A DNA stretch of 64,000 nt from contig CP120722.1 in assembly GCA_029719485.1 (NCBI GenBank), positions 2,480,001 to 2,544,000 of the forward strand. Reading direction: 5' to 3'. The stretch's first letter is position 1. Each line of letters opens with the position of its first letter. The position numbers and the translations under genes are program-made. The notes under the pieces were generated by a model, which was given only the letters and a program-made list of their open reading frames with translations, ran no database searches and was not told where the DNA came from. This DNA comes from Kiritimatiellota bacterium B12222. GTDB lineage: Bacteria > Verrucomicrobiota > Kiritimatiellia > SS1-B-03-39 > UBA6053. Below, one piece after another: positions 34,980 to 44,783 of the stretch.

Positions 34980-36365
34980 TTACATCACCAATTCAACTTT
35001 TTCGTCAGGTGATTCTCGATCCAATTTAGAAAGAAATGCTTCCAATATCTTTTCGCAGAGACGCATGCCACCCATGTATCCCACGGTGGGGAAGAGGGAG
35101 TGACCTACGCGGTCGAGGATGGGAAATCCATGACGGATCATGGGAATATTTTCATCGCGACTGATGTATTTGCAGTAGGTGTTACCAATGATCAGATCTA
35201 CGGCTTCCTGCTTGATCCATTGGTGGAGCAGGTACATGTCGGCATTTGAGCCATTGGCGATTTTCACTTCGGGTATCCGTTCTTCCAAACGCTCAAGTAC
35301 TTTGGTTTCAAATGCTTTGCCAGGCGTGCCACTCACAATGTACACAGGACGCATGTCTAGGTCTGCACAGAATTCAGATAACGCGATCAATTGATCCGGA
35401 TCTCCGACCAAGGCCACGCGTTTTCCGTGGAAGTACTGATGCATATCTGACATCAGATCGACCAAACGACCGCGTTCACGGGTAAGGCTGTTGGGCACTT
35501 CAATACCTGCTGTGGTACGAACCGCATCAATGAAACGGTCCGTGGCCCGCAGACCAATGGGCAGATCTAAGATTTCAGCCGGCACGTTACATTTTTTTGT
35601 CAATGCATCGGCGGCCGCTTTGGAGGCAAATGAACCCAACGCAAAGGTGGCCGAACTATCACCCGTCGCTTTCAATTCTTCAAGGGTGGTGCCACCTTCA
35701 GGATAGAATTCACGATCCCCATTGAGAGGGGTATCCATCACATCAGAGGTGTCTGGGAACAGTATCGTTTTGAGATCCATTACGGACATCAGACGTTTTA
35801 ACTCCCGCATATCGGAAGGTTCAACCCATCCCGGAATGACATTGAAAGTACCAGGCGTATTCTCCGTGGTTTGGGATAAGTATTTGACCATGCCCATTAC
35901 CATATTGGAGAAGCCCGTCACGTGAGATCCGATATAACTCGGCGTGTTGCAGTGGATCACCAATTTGCCTTCGGGGACAAACCCTTTATCTGTTGCTTTG
36001 GAGACAATTTGAGGAATGTCGTCCCCAATCGTTTCGGATAAGCAGGTGGTGTGAACCGCAATGATGTCGGGTGCATAGACATCAAAGATTGTTTCGATGG
36101 ATTTAAGTAAGTTGGCCTGTCCACCAAATACAGAGGCGCCCTCTGTAAATGAACTGGTGGCGGCCATAACCGGCTCTTTGTAATGTCGGGTGAGGGCACT
36201 ACGATGATAAGAGCAACAGCCCTGGGAGCCATGACTGTGGGGTAGGCAACGGTGAATGCCGAGAGCCGCATACATCGCGCCCACGGGTTGGCAGGTTTTG
36301 GCCGCGTTAACAGTCAAGGCTTTGCGTGGTTTGATGTCAGTAGAGGTATGTCGTAAGAGTGTCAT
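34980..36365 (-). CDS. nifK: Nitrogenase MoFe protein beta subunit
   Basis: Beta chain of dinitrogenase; 461 residues, lacking the roughly 50-residue N-terminal extension of Azotobacter NifK, as in clostridial/Chlorobium-type enzymes. P-cluster cysteines are visible as Cys25 (KTCQPVGAM), Cys50 (GSQGCCSYH) and Cys108 (TTCLSETIGDD), with the Ser-rich SSFTEGASVFGG between. AAGGAA precedes the ATG. It follows nifD after 40 bases and is closed by a strong terminator. Confidence 0.97.
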   Translation of the reverse strand: MTLLRHTSTDIKPRKALTVNAAKTCQPVGAMYAALGIHRCLPHSHGSQGCCSYHRSALTRHYKEPVMAATSSFTEGASVFGGQANLLKSIETIFDVYAPDIIAVHTTCLSETIGDDIPQIVSKATDKGFVPEGKLVIHCNTPSYIGSHVTGFSNMVMGMVKYLSQTTENTPGTFNVIPGWVEPSDMRELKRLMSVMDLKTILFPDTSDVMDTPLNGDREFYPEGGTTLEELKATGDSSATFALGSFASKAAADALTKKCNVPAEILDLPIGLRATDRFIDAVRTTAGIEVPNSLTRERGRLVDLMSDMHQYFHGKRVALVGDPDQLIALSEFCADLDMRPVYIVSGTPGKAFETKVLERLEERIPEVKIANGSNADMYLLHQWIKQEAVDLIIGNTYCKYISRDENIPMIRHGFPILDRVGHSLFPTVGYMGGMRLCEKILEAFLSKLDRESPDEKVELVM

Positions 36366-36405
36366 AATGATTCCTTAAATGAAGAAGTGAAATACGAAAT
36401 TTCGC

Positions 36406-38001
36406 TCATGCTCCTTTGGCCCAGGGGGCTTTTAGATGTTTCCAGACCGAAGCATTGACCATGCGGTCGATGTCTTCGAAGAAGTTTACTGCTCCGGAGA
36501 ATCCTGCATAGGGTCCACCGTAGTCGTAGCTATGAAGCTGCTTGCAAGGGATGCCAAATTTTTGCACCCCGTACTTTTCTTTGATTCCGGCACAGAAAAT
36601 ATCCGGTTTGACTTTATTGAGCAGAATTTCGGTTTCGTGTTCGCTGATATCATCAATGATGAGGCTACCCTTTTTCATTTCGGGCATCATGCCTTTATAA
36701 TCAGAAAACTCCATACCTGCTTCTTCCCGTGCTTTTTTAAGGTCGGTATATTCAGGACGGTATTCTTCTGGATCCGCGGTAATGGTGAGTTCTTCAATGT
36801 TACGAGAGTCCGCATCGACTTTGATGGAGTGAAGCACATCGCGTCCTTCATAATCATCACGATGTGCAAACTCATAACCGGCACTAATCGTTTCCATACC
36901 CACTTGCGTGAACAGATCCTGGTAGTGATGTGCTCGACTGCCCCCCACAAAAAGCATCGCTTTTTTGCCTTGGAGCCGTGGAGTAAAGCGTTTACGTGCT
37001 TCGGTGACCGCGATCATTTCTTCGGCAATGACGCGTTCCACGTTTGCACGAAGTTCATCGTCATCAAAATACTCCGCAATTTTTCGCAAAGCTTTGGCAG
37101 ATCCATCTGGTCCAATGAAGTTTACTTTGAACCATGGGGTGCCATATTTCAGTTCAATCATCTCCGCAATGTAGTTGATTGACCGGTGGCACATGACGAG
37201 GTTGAGGTCCGCCAAATGCGAGCGCTCAAATTGATCGATGGAAGAGTTTCCACTGAAAGTTGAACAAAGGGTAATACCACAACGTTCGAAGATGTCTTCC
37301 AACACAAAGGCGTCACCTCCGATATTATATTCTCCAAGGAGATTTACTCGGAATTTACCTTCAGGAGCTTCTGTCCCACGTCCAATTACATGCTTAAATA
37401 ACTGGTTATTGGCAATGTGATGACCCGCAGATTGAGAGACACCTTTGTATCCTTCACAGGAGAATCCAAAAATATTGATGCCCAATTCTTCGGACATCTG
37501 ACGGGATACGGTGTGAACATCGTCTCCAATCAATCCCACCGGACAAGTAGAGAAAACACCGATGGCTCGGGGGTGAAAGTTTTCGTAGACTTCCCGAATG
37601 GCCTCGGCCAATTTCTTTTCACCTCCGAAAATAATTTCGTTATCCTGCATGTCTGTAGAGAACATATAGTTGATGAAGTTTTCGGATTCAGGGGTGGGCG
37701 GTAAGGTTTGATTACGTCGGGTGAGCCAGGCGTAGAAGCTACAACCAATCGGACCGTGAACCAAGTTCACTATGTCCCGGGTGGGGCCGAGTACTACACC
37801 TTTGCAACCCGCATAGCAGCAGCCACGTTGTGTAATGATCCCAGGGGCGGTCCGAGTATTGGCTTTGATCTCAGGAACGCTACCGTCTTCAGTGATGTCG
37901 TTCGTTACAATCTGTACAGCTCTTTTTTTAGCTACCTTTTTGGGGTAGGCTGCAATGAGCTCTTCTTTGAGGTCCTCAAGCGAGGGGGTTTCATTACTCA
38001 T
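36406..38001 (-). CDS. nifD: Nitrogenase MoFe protein alpha subunit
   Basis: Alpha chain of dinitrogenase; 531 residues. P-cluster ligands are Cys61 (RGCCYAGCKG), Cys87 (HGPIGCSFY) and Cys153 (STCPVGLIGDD). FeMo-co ligands are Cys246 (LCSTFSG) and His490 (QLHSYDYGGPYAGF), and the catalytic-site SQSAGHH (Gln190, His194) is intact. An insertion of about 50 residues near 390-440 (rich in Glu, Lys and Tyr) marks the long-NifD group found in clostridia, Chlorobi and relatives. This indicates a Mo enzyme, not a V or Fe-only form. GGAG precedes the ATG. Confidence 0.98.
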   Translation of the reverse strand: MSNETPSLEDLKEELIAAYPKKVAKKRAVQIVTNDITEDGSVPEIKANTRTAPGIITQRGCCYAGCKGVVLGPTRDIVNLVHGPIGCSFYAWLTRRNQTLPPTPESENFINYMFSTDMQDNEIIFGGEKKLAEAIREVYENFHPRAIGVFSTCPVGLIGDDVHTVSRQMSEELGINIFGFSCEGYKGVSQSAGHHIANNQLFKHVIGRGTEAPEGKFRVNLLGEYNIGGDAFVLEDIFERCGITLCSTFSGNSSIDQFERSHLADLNLVMCHRSINYIAEMIELKYGTPWFKVNFIGPDGSAKALRKIAEYFDDDELRANVERVIAEEMIAVTEARKRFTPRLQGKKAMLFVGGSRAHHYQDLFTQVGMETISAGYEFAHRDDYEGRDVLHSIKVDADSRNIEELTITADPEEYRPEYTDLKKAREEAGMEFSDYKGMMPEMKKGSLIIDDISEHETEILLNKVKPDIFCAGIKEKYGVQKFGIPCKQLHSYDYGGPYAGFSGAVNFFEDIDRMVNASVWKHLKAPWAKGA

Positions 38002-38034
38002 GGAATTTCTCCGTTGGTGTAGTACAAATATGGA

Positions 38035-38928
<894 letters not shown>

Positions 38929-38963
38929 TTATGGGGTTTAAGTTTATCGGCGATTGATCCCAT

Positions 38964-38979
38964 AGCAACGGCTGTGCCA
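38964..38979 (-). promoter_or_regulatory. Sigma-54 promoter of nifHDK
   Basis: Minus-strand TGGCACAGCCGTTGCT is a full match to TGGCAC-N5-TTGCW. The predicted transcript start is near 38953, giving a leader of about 43 bases with GGAGAA before the nifH ATG. Confidence 0.92.
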
Positions 38980-39035
38980 ACTTCCTCAGGTGAAAGCTGA
39001 AGTCGTGATGAAAATATGTAAAACCTCAGTATTTA

Positions 39036-39084
39036 TAGGGTAAAACTAAATATTCAGTTGGCAGAGCTGGGATGATTTACCCTA
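39036..39084. repeat. Inverted repeat between nifH dyad and promoter
   Basis: TAGGGTAAA (39036-39044) and TTTACCCTA (39076-39084) are perfect nine-base inverted arms separated by 31 bases. They lie between the activator dyad and the -24 element. They may bind a further regulator or a bending protein; no family match is claimed. Confidence 0.5.
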
Positions 39085-39090
39085 AATAAT

Positions 39091-39106
39091 CTGACAATAT
39101 TGACAG
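39091..39106 (-). promoter_or_regulatory. Candidate activator site (16-bp dyad) upstream of nifH
   Basis: Plus-strand CTGACAATATTGACAG, one base from the perfect palindrome CTGACAATATTGTCAG. The centre is about 145 bases upstream of the predicted nifH transcript start, the usual range for enhancer sites of sigma-54 activators. Confidence 0.65.
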
Positions 39107-39332
39107 GTTTTTAATGGAGGGGAAGAAAGTTTCCTCTACTTGGATTATATATTTATTTACAAAGCATAGATAAATAGGGTCTGACTTTAAACAAATTTTG
39201 AGTCAATGGGTTTTTGAGGATGCAGGACGGATGCCGGGATAATCAAAACACTCTTTATGAGTGGCTTGTCATTGGATCTAATAGGTGATGACTCGGTCGA
39301 AATTTATAAACGAAGAATAGGGATGGCCTACT

Positions 39333-39378
39333 TTCCGACTGCCGGAACTTCGCATACTAAGTTTTCCGAAGATCGGAA
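39333..39378. promoter_or_regulatory. Paired palindromes TTCCG-N5-CGGAA
   Basis: TTCCGACTGCCGGAA (39333-39347) and TTCCGAAGATCGGAA (39364-39378) have identical arms and spacing. Their centres are 31 bp apart, three helical turns. They lie in the gene-free middle of the nifH/ferredoxin region. Probably a cooperative operator; the binding protein is unknown. Confidence 0.5.
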
Positions 39379-39600
39379 ACTGTCGTATATTCTATTAGGG
39401 ACAGGTTTTAGATAAGGAATATATTTATTATTGTGGTCATATAGAATGACTCTCCTGTTTTGTGGGTGCGGCTTATTGAAGCCTCAGACCTGAATATGTT
39501 TAACCTTACAACAGAGAGGCTTCTATCTAAAGGTTGGCTTATTTTCTAAGTCTTTTTTCTGTTCCGGATACTAACAATTCTTTCCCCGGGGCAGAACAAA

Positions 39601-39616
39601 CTGACAAATCTGTCAG
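39601..39616 (+). promoter_or_regulatory. Candidate activator site (16-bp dyad) upstream of ferredoxin-nifJ
   Basis: CTGACAAATCTGTCAG: both outer CTGACA/TGTCAG arms are perfect. The centre is about 132 bases upstream of the predicted transcript start near 39741. Confidence 0.65.
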
Positions 39617-39714
39617 AAAAACTTTTGGACTGAAGGTGAAAGGGTTTTGCTCTAATCGTTATTTAGGGTTGTGGGGTAAGCCTACACCTATTTTTGCCGT
39701 TGATTCCCGGTTGT

Positions 39715-39730
39715 TGGCATGGCCTATGCT
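39715..39730 (+). promoter_or_regulatory. Sigma-54 promoter of ferredoxin-nifJ
   Basis: TGGCATGGCCTATGCT fits the -24/-12 pattern with correct GG-GC spacing (two departures from TGGCAC-N5-TTGCW). It closely resembles the ferritin-operon promoter TGGCATGGGCTTTGCT. Predicted start near 39741, 63 bases before the ferredoxin ATG. Confidence 0.75.
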
Positions 39731-39742
39731 AACCCTTTGCAT

Positions 39743-39761
39743 ATCCATTGATTCAATGGAT
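39743..39761 (+). other. Stem-loop at the 5' end of the ferredoxin-nifJ leader
   Basis: ATCCATTGA-T-TCAATGGAT, nine-base arms around one base, begins about two bases after the predicted transcript start. A 5' terminal hairpin like this may stabilise the mRNA or affect start efficiency. Confidence 0.5.
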
Positions 39762-39803
39762 TCTTTATCCTCAGCAGAATAACCCTCAAAACCCATAAGA
39801 CCT

Positions 39804-39998
39804 ATGATTGCCTCTATCGACTCCAACTTTTGTACCGGCTGCGAAGAATGTGTTATCAGTTGCCCTGAAGTTTTTGAAATCAACCTCAGCACCTATCTGG
39901 CAAATGTTAAAGAGCCCCAAGTACCGGAAAATCTTCACGCTTCTGTGGGAAGTTTAGCGAAATCCTGTCCTGTTGGGGCCATCAATCTCACCGTTTAA
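39804..39998 (+). CDS. [4Fe-4S] ferredoxin
   Basis: A 64-residue ferredoxin. The cluster motif CTGCEECVISCPEVFEIN and the distal CPVGAINL supply the ligands for one [4Fe-4S] cluster, as in Thermotoga/Desulfovibrio single-cluster ferredoxins. One additional Cys is present in the first motif. It is first gene of the operon with nifJ (74 bases downstream), under a sigma-54 promoter. It is therefore a likely carrier of electrons from pyruvate oxidation to NifH. The ribosome site is weak (AAGACCT before ATG). Confidence 0.9.
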   Translation: MIASIDSNFCTGCEECVISCPEVFEINLSTYLANVKEPQVPENLHASVGSLAKSCPVGAINLTV

Positions 39999-40072
39999 GC
40001 TTAGCTCCATGAACCCGTTGGTTTGAAATATTCCGATGGTCACACCTTTACATCACTCAACCTCCCTCTCAT

Positions 40073-43000
40073 ATGAAAACGCACAAGATCAGTATCGACG
40101 GTAATGAAGCCGCAGCCAGCATTGCGCATCGCTGCAATGAAGTCTGCGCGATTTATCCCATCACCCCTTCCTCAACCATGGGGGAATTGGCGGATGAATG
40201 GTCCAGTCAGGAAAAGACCAATATCTGGGGGACGATTCCGGATGTAGTGGAGTTGCAAAGTGAAGGCGGGGCCAGTGGTTCTGTACATGGGGCGCTGCAA
40301 ACCGGCGCGTTGACCGCAACCTTTACGGCCTCACAGGGTCTGTTACTGATGTTGCCCAACATGTACAAAATTGCGGGAGAGCTTTTGCCTACGGTGTTTC
40401 ATGTGACCGCCCGTTCCTTAGCCGCTCAGGCGTTGTCAATCTTTGGGGATCATTCCGATGTAATGTCTGCCCGCACTACAGGTTGGAGTATGCTCTGTTC
40501 CAGCTCAGTGCAGGAAGCCCATGATTTGGCTCTTATTTCTCAGGCCTCGACTTTGAAAGCGCGTATTCCAATTATGCATTTTTTTGATGGATTTCGTACG
40601 TCACATGAAATTCAGAAAATTGAGTACATCCCAGATGATGTGGTGAAAGCCATGATCGATGATGAGTTGGTATTCGCACATCGGGCGAGGGCGCTGTCGC
40701 CTGATGCGCCGGTCATTCGCGGGACGGCTCAAAATCCTGATGTGTATTTTCAGGGACGCGAAACGGTTAATCCATTCTATACCGCCATGCCGGATATTGT
40801 GCAGGCGTATATGGATCGCTTTGCAGAGTTAACAGGGCGGGCGTACCATTTGTTTGAATATGCAGGGGCGGACGATGCCGAACGGGTGATCGTTTTGCTG
40901 GGGTCAGGAGCGGATACGGTTCGTGAAACCGTGGCGTATCTACGTTCCCAAGGTGAAAAAGTGGGGATGATTCAAATCCATCTTTTTCGTCCATTTTCGT
41001 CAGCGCATTTTTTGGCGGCTTTACCTAAAGCTGTGAAATCGATAGCCGTATTGGACCGGACCAAAGAACCAGGGGGAGCAGGGGAGCCGGTGTATCAGGA
41101 TGTTTTAACCGTTTTAGGCGAGGCGTTGATGGAGGGTGAGTTGCCCCTCGCGTCTATGCCACGCGTCATTGGCGGGCGCTACGGTCTTTCGTCCAAAGAA
41201 TTTACCCCTGCCATGGTGAAGGCTGTGTTTGATGAATTGATGAAAGCAAAACCGAAAAATCATTTCACGCTTGGTATCAATGATGATGTGGGTCACACCA
41301 GTTTGGATTATGACCCTTCGTTTATCACTGAGAAAAATGATACCACTCGGGCCATGTTTTTTGGATTAGGTTCTGATGGTACGGTGGGCGCGAATAAAAA
41401 CACCATCAAGATCATTGGTGGTGAAACCGATCTCTACACCCAAGGGTATTTTGTTTACGACTCCAAAAAAGCGGGCTCGCGTACGGTTTCCCATCTTCGT
41501 TTTGGTCCCGAACCGATTCGATCTTCGTATCTGGTACAATCCGCAAACTTCATTGGCTGTCATCAGTTTAACTTTTTGGATAAAACCGATGTATTAAAAC
41601 ATGCGGCTCCAGGAGGTACCTTCCTCCTGAATACGTCCTATTCCCCTGAAACGGTTTGGGAACATCTTCCCCGCTGTGTTCAGGAACAGATTACAGTAAA
41701 GCAGCTCAAGTTTTATATAATCGATGGATATTTGGTGGCCAAAGAAAGTGGCATGGGCACCAGAATCAATACGGTGATGCAGACCTGTTTTTTTGCTATT
41801 TCCGGGGTGCTTCCCCGTGAGGAGGCGATTGATAAAATCAAACAAGCCATACAGAAAACCTACGGAAAAAAGGGACAGGCTATTGTCGAAAAGAATTTTG
41901 CCGCAGTGGACCATTCGCTGGCCCATTTACAGCAGGTGCAAATTCCTTTGGACATAAATGGTCACGAATTGCCTTCTGTGGTGTCAGATGAGGCCCCTGA
42001 TTTTGTGAAGGACGTAACCGCTACCTTGTTGGCTGATCGCGGAGATGATCTCCCGGTAAGCAAAATGTCGGTGGATGGTACCTTTCCGGTTGGTACCACG
42101 AAGTGGGAAAAACGAAATATTGCCCTGCAGGTCCCCGTTTGGGATCCCGAGGTTTGTACCCAGTGCGGTATGTGCAGTATGGTCTGTCCCCATGGCGTAA
42201 TTCGTAGCCGCACTTACGATGCGTCTCGATTGGCGGATGCTCCGGAAACATTTAAAGCCGCCAAGGCGAGGGGGGCTGGTCTACCAGAGGAACGGCGCTT
42301 TACCATGCAATTGAGTTTCGAGGATTGTACAGGTTGTGGTGTTTGTGTGGAAGTTTGTCCGGCCAAAAATCGATCTCAAGTAGGCTTAAAAGCGCTTAAC
42401 ATGACGGATAAAGATCCACTGATTCAAGATAATCGCGAAGAATGGAACTTCTTCCACACTATTCCCGAGAATGATCGTAGCGCCCTTAATTTCAATATGC
42501 CCCGTGATGTGCAGTTTATTGATCCCTTATTTGAGTTCTCGGGCGCCTGCGTGGGCTGTGGTGAAACGCCTTATATTAAGGCCATGACTCAGCTTTTTGG
42601 TGATCGTTCCCTCATTGCAAATGCTACGGGTTGTTCGTCCATCTACGGAGGAAATCTGCCGACCACACCTTATACCACGGATAAAAATGGACGCGGGCCC
42701 GCCTGGTGTAATTCCTTGTTCGAGGACAATGCAGAATTTGGGTTGGGTTATCGGTTGACCATTGATCGTCAGAAGCAATTTGCCTCTGAGCTTCTTCACA
42801 AACTCCGCCCGGAATTGGGTGATGTTTTTGTAGATGAAGTATTGCAGGCCGGTCGTGAAACTGAGGCGCAACTGATTGAGCAGCGCAACCGAATCGCCTT
42901 GTTAAAAGAAAAACTAGCTTACATCGAAACACCGGATGCGCGTCAGCTTGAAACCCTTGCCGATATGTTGGTACACCGAAGTGTATGGATCATAGGTGGG

Positions 43001-43621
43001 GATGGCTGGGCCTATGATATTGGATATGGTGGTCTCGATCACGTGTTGGCCAGTGGACGAAATGTGAATGTGTTGGTGCTCGACACTGAGGTGTATTCTA
43101 ACACCGGTGGACAGATGTCGAAATCAACGCCCATTGGCGCGGTGGCGAAATTCGCGGCAGCAGGGAAAACCCAAGGTAAAAAAGATTTGGGCATGATCGC
43201 GGCCAGTTACGGAAACATCTATGTGGCCCGCGTGGCGATGGGGGCCGTGCCGCGTCAGACCTTACGTGCTTTTGTTGAGGCTGAATCCTATGACGGGCCT
43301 TCACTCATTATCGCCTACTCACATTGTATTGCCCACGGAATTGATATGAAAGGCGGTTTGCGTCAACAGAAGCTCGCCGTGGACAGCGGACATTATCCAC
43401 TCTTCCGCTACGATCCCCGCCTGGCCAATACCGATCAGAATCCCTTTCAGTTGGATTGCCGACCTCCGTCGATTCCGCTCAAGGAATATGCCTATAATGA
43501 GTTGCGCTATCGTATGATGAGTTTGCGTGATCCTGAACGAGCCAGTCAATTACTGAAAGAAGGGCAGGCGTATATCAATGATCGCTGGAAGCTCTATGAG
43601 CGTATGGCGGAAGGCGTATAA
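40073..43621 (+). CDS. nifJ: Pyruvate:ferredoxin (flavodoxin) oxidoreductase
   Basis: A large single-chain enzyme (1182 residues) oxidising pyruvate to acetyl-CoA and CO2 with reduction of ferredoxin/flavodoxin. The N-terminal domain begins with ICPITPSST-type sequence (AIYPITPSSTMGE). Next are the central gamma domain (GLGSDGTVGANKNTIKII), two [4Fe-4S] motifs CTQCGMCSMVCP and CTGCGVCVEVCP, and the TPP domain with GACVGCGETPYIK, ATGCSSIYGG and VLDTEVYSNTGGQ. All are intact and the length is normal. It supplies low-potential electrons for nitrogenase, which fits its sigma-54-driven operon with a ferredoxin. No good ribosome site precedes the ATG. Confidence 0.97.
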   Translation: MKTHKISIDGNEAAASIAHRCNEVCAIYPITPSSTMGELADEWSSQEKTNIWGTIPDVVELQSEGGASGSVHGALQTGALTATFTASQGLLLMLPNMYKIAGELLPTVFHVTARSLAAQALSIFGDHSDVMSARTTGWSMLCSSSVQEAHDLALISQASTLKARIPIMHFFDGFRTSHEIQKIEYIPDDVVKAMIDDELVFAHRARALSPDAPVIRGTAQNPDVYFQGRETVNPFYTAMPDIVQAYMDRFAELTGRAYHLFEYAGADDAERVIVLLGSGADTVRETVAYLRSQGEKVGMIQIHLFRPFSSAHFLAALPKAVKSIAVLDRTKEPGGAGEPVYQDVLTVLGEALMEGELPLASMPRVIGGRYGLSSKEFTPAMVKAVFDELMKAKPKNHFTLGINDDVGHTSLDYDPSFITEKNDTTRAMFFGLGSDGTVGANKNTIKIIGGETDLYTQGYFVYDSKKAGSRTVSHLRFGPEPIRSSYLVQSANFIGCHQFNFLDKTDVLKHAAPGGTFLLNTSYSPETVWEHLPRCVQEQITVKQLKFYIIDGYLVAKESGMGTRINTVMQTCFFAISGVLPREEAIDKIKQAIQKTYGKKGQAIVEKNFAAVDHSLAHLQQVQIPLDINGHELPSVVSDEAPDFVKDVTATLLADRGDDLPVSKMSVDGTFPVGTTKWEKRNIALQVPVWDPEVCTQCGMCSMVCPHGVIRSRTYDASRLADAPETFKAAKARGAGLPEERRFTMQLSFEDCTGCGVCVEVCPAKNRSQVGLKALNMTDKDPLIQDNREEWNFFHTIPENDRSALNFNMPRDVQFIDPLFEFSGACVGCGETPYIKAMTQLFGDRSLIANATGCSSIYGGNLPTTPYTTDKNGRGPAWCNSLFEDNAEFGLGYRLTIDRQKQFASELLHKLRPELGDVFVDEVLQAGRETEAQLIEQRNRIALLKEKLAYIETPDARQLETLADMLVHRSVWIIGGDGWAYDIGYGGLDHVLASGRNVNVLVLDTEVYSNTGGQMSKSTPIGAVAKFAAAGKTQGKKDLGMIAASYGNIYVARVAMGAVPRQTLRAFVEAESYDGPSLIIAYSHCIAHGIDMKGGLRQQKLAVDSGHYPLFRYDPRLANTDQNPFQLDCRPPSIPLKEYAYNELRYRMMSLRDPERASQLLKEGQAYINDRWKLYERMAEGV

Positions 43622-43659
43622 GCAACTTTTACTATTGAAACCCATACTGGAAAATCGTT

Positions 43660-44670
43660 ATGAATCTCAAAACAACTTATCTGGGACTAGACCTGAAAAA
43701 TCCCATTGTCCCGTCAGCATCACCACTTTCTCAACGTCTGGATCATATGAAGCAATTGGAGGATGCCGGTGCCAGTGCGATTGTGATGTTCTCTCTATTT
43801 GAAGAACAAATTCGTGCCGAAGCCGAAAGTTTGGAAGATATGCTAAGCATGGGGACTGACAGCTTTGCCGAATCTCTGGAATTTTTTCCCAGAGCTTCAG
43901 AATACAGTGTGGGCCCTGATGCGTATTTGAATCTAATTTCGGACGCGTCAGCATCGCTTGATATTCCGATTATCGGATCCCTGAATGGGGTTACCCCAAC
44001 CGGGTGGATTGATTATGCCCGCAACATTCAGGAAGCGGGTGCGCAAGCGTTGGAATTGAACGTGTATCATGTGGCCACCGATCTTAACGAAAGTAGCGTG
44101 CAGGTGGAGCAACGTTATGTGGATATCCTGAAAGCGGTTAAAGCCTCTGTGGATATTCCTGTAGCCATCAAGCTTAGTCCCTATTTTAGTTCGATGGCCA
44201 ATATGTCTAAACGATTGGTTGAGGCCGGATGTGATGGTTTGGTGTTGTTTAACCGATTTTATCAACCCGATTATGATTTGGAATCTTTGCAGGTAACTGC
44301 AGATTTGAATCTCAGTACTTCGCATGAAATTCGGTTGCCTCTTTTGTGGCTTGCGGTGTTGAAAAACCGACTGAATACTTCCTTGGCGGCCAGCACGGGT
44401 GTGGAAACACATGTGGAAGTGTTGAAGTATTTGATGGCGGGTGCAGATGTGACCATGACGGCTTCAAGTCTCATTACCAAAGGACCTGGACATGTACGCA
44501 GTCTGATAGATGGATTGACCGAGTGGATGGACGAACACGAATATGTATCGGTCGAACAACTGAAAGGTTCCATGAGTCAAAGTGCGGTTGCGGATCCGAG
44601 TACTTTTGAACGCGCGAACTACATTAAGATCCTAGAGAAAAACAAAGCGGAATATACGCTGACCGGTTGA
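43660..44670 (+). CDS. Dihydroorotate dehydrogenase-like flavoprotein
   Basis: A 336-residue TIM-barrel FMN protein of the DHOD-like family: TTYLGLDLKNPIVPSASPLS, PIIGSLNGVTP, LELNVYH, VAIKLSPYFSSM and DGLVLFNRFYQPD. These paralogues are often found beside nifJ in cyanobacteria, Chlorobi and others. They are distinct from the pyrimidine enzyme PyrD, and their substrate is not established. It follows nifJ by 38 bases with GGAAAA before the ATG and precedes a terminator, so it completes this electron-supply operon. Confidence 0.88.
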   Translation: MNLKTTYLGLDLKNPIVPSASPLSQRLDHMKQLEDAGASAIVMFSLFEEQIRAEAESLEDMLSMGTDSFAESLEFFPRASEYSVGPDAYLNLISDASASLDIPIIGSLNGVTPTGWIDYARNIQEAGAQALELNVYHVATDLNESSVQVEQRYVDILKAVKASVDIPVAIKLSPYFSSMANMSKRLVEAGCDGLVLFNRFYQPDYDLESLQVTADLNLSTSHEIRLPLLWLAVLKNRLNTSLAASTGVETHVEVLKYLMAGADVTMTASSLITKGPGHVRSLIDGLTEWMDEHEYVSVEQLKGSMSQSAVADPSTFERANYIKILEKNKAEYTLTG

Positions 44671-44723
44671 TGATGATACCGTCACAGCTACGGTAAATTT
44701 TCAGGAGTGTATTCTTATAGCAT

Positions 44724-44753
44724 AAAACCCAGCGTTTTTGGCTCTGGGTTTTT
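44724..44753. terminator. Bidirectional terminator between DHOD-like gene and glnB
   Basis: AAAACCCAG (44724-44732) and CTGGGTTTT (44744-44752) form a stem with A/T runs on both sides. It therefore serves the plus-strand ferredoxin-nifJ operon and the minus-strand glnB end. Confidence 0.85.
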
Positions 44754-44783
44754 ATTATGGCAAAAGTGGGGTAGGGGTGAGGG

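Noticed and set aside
36436-37182. A 248-codon plus-strand frame inside nifD
   Set aside because: It lies wholly antisense to nifD, whose motifs are all intact. The frame is rich in Phe/His as expected from reversed Lys/Glu codons, and no ribosome site precedes it.
38980-39130. Canonical NifA site TGT-N10-ACA upstream of nifH
   Set aside because: Checked by eye in the expected interval; no TGT has ACA at the right distance, and a different dyad is found instead.
39534-39782. An 82-codon plus-strand frame before the ferredoxin gene
   Set aside because: It covers the activator dyad and sigma-54 promoter of the ferredoxin operon, has no ribosome site and no recognisable protein features.
43660-44670. 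Pyrimidine-biosynthetic PyrD
   Set aside because: The sequence is of the DHOD-like branch found beside nifJ, and there are no pyr genes near it.
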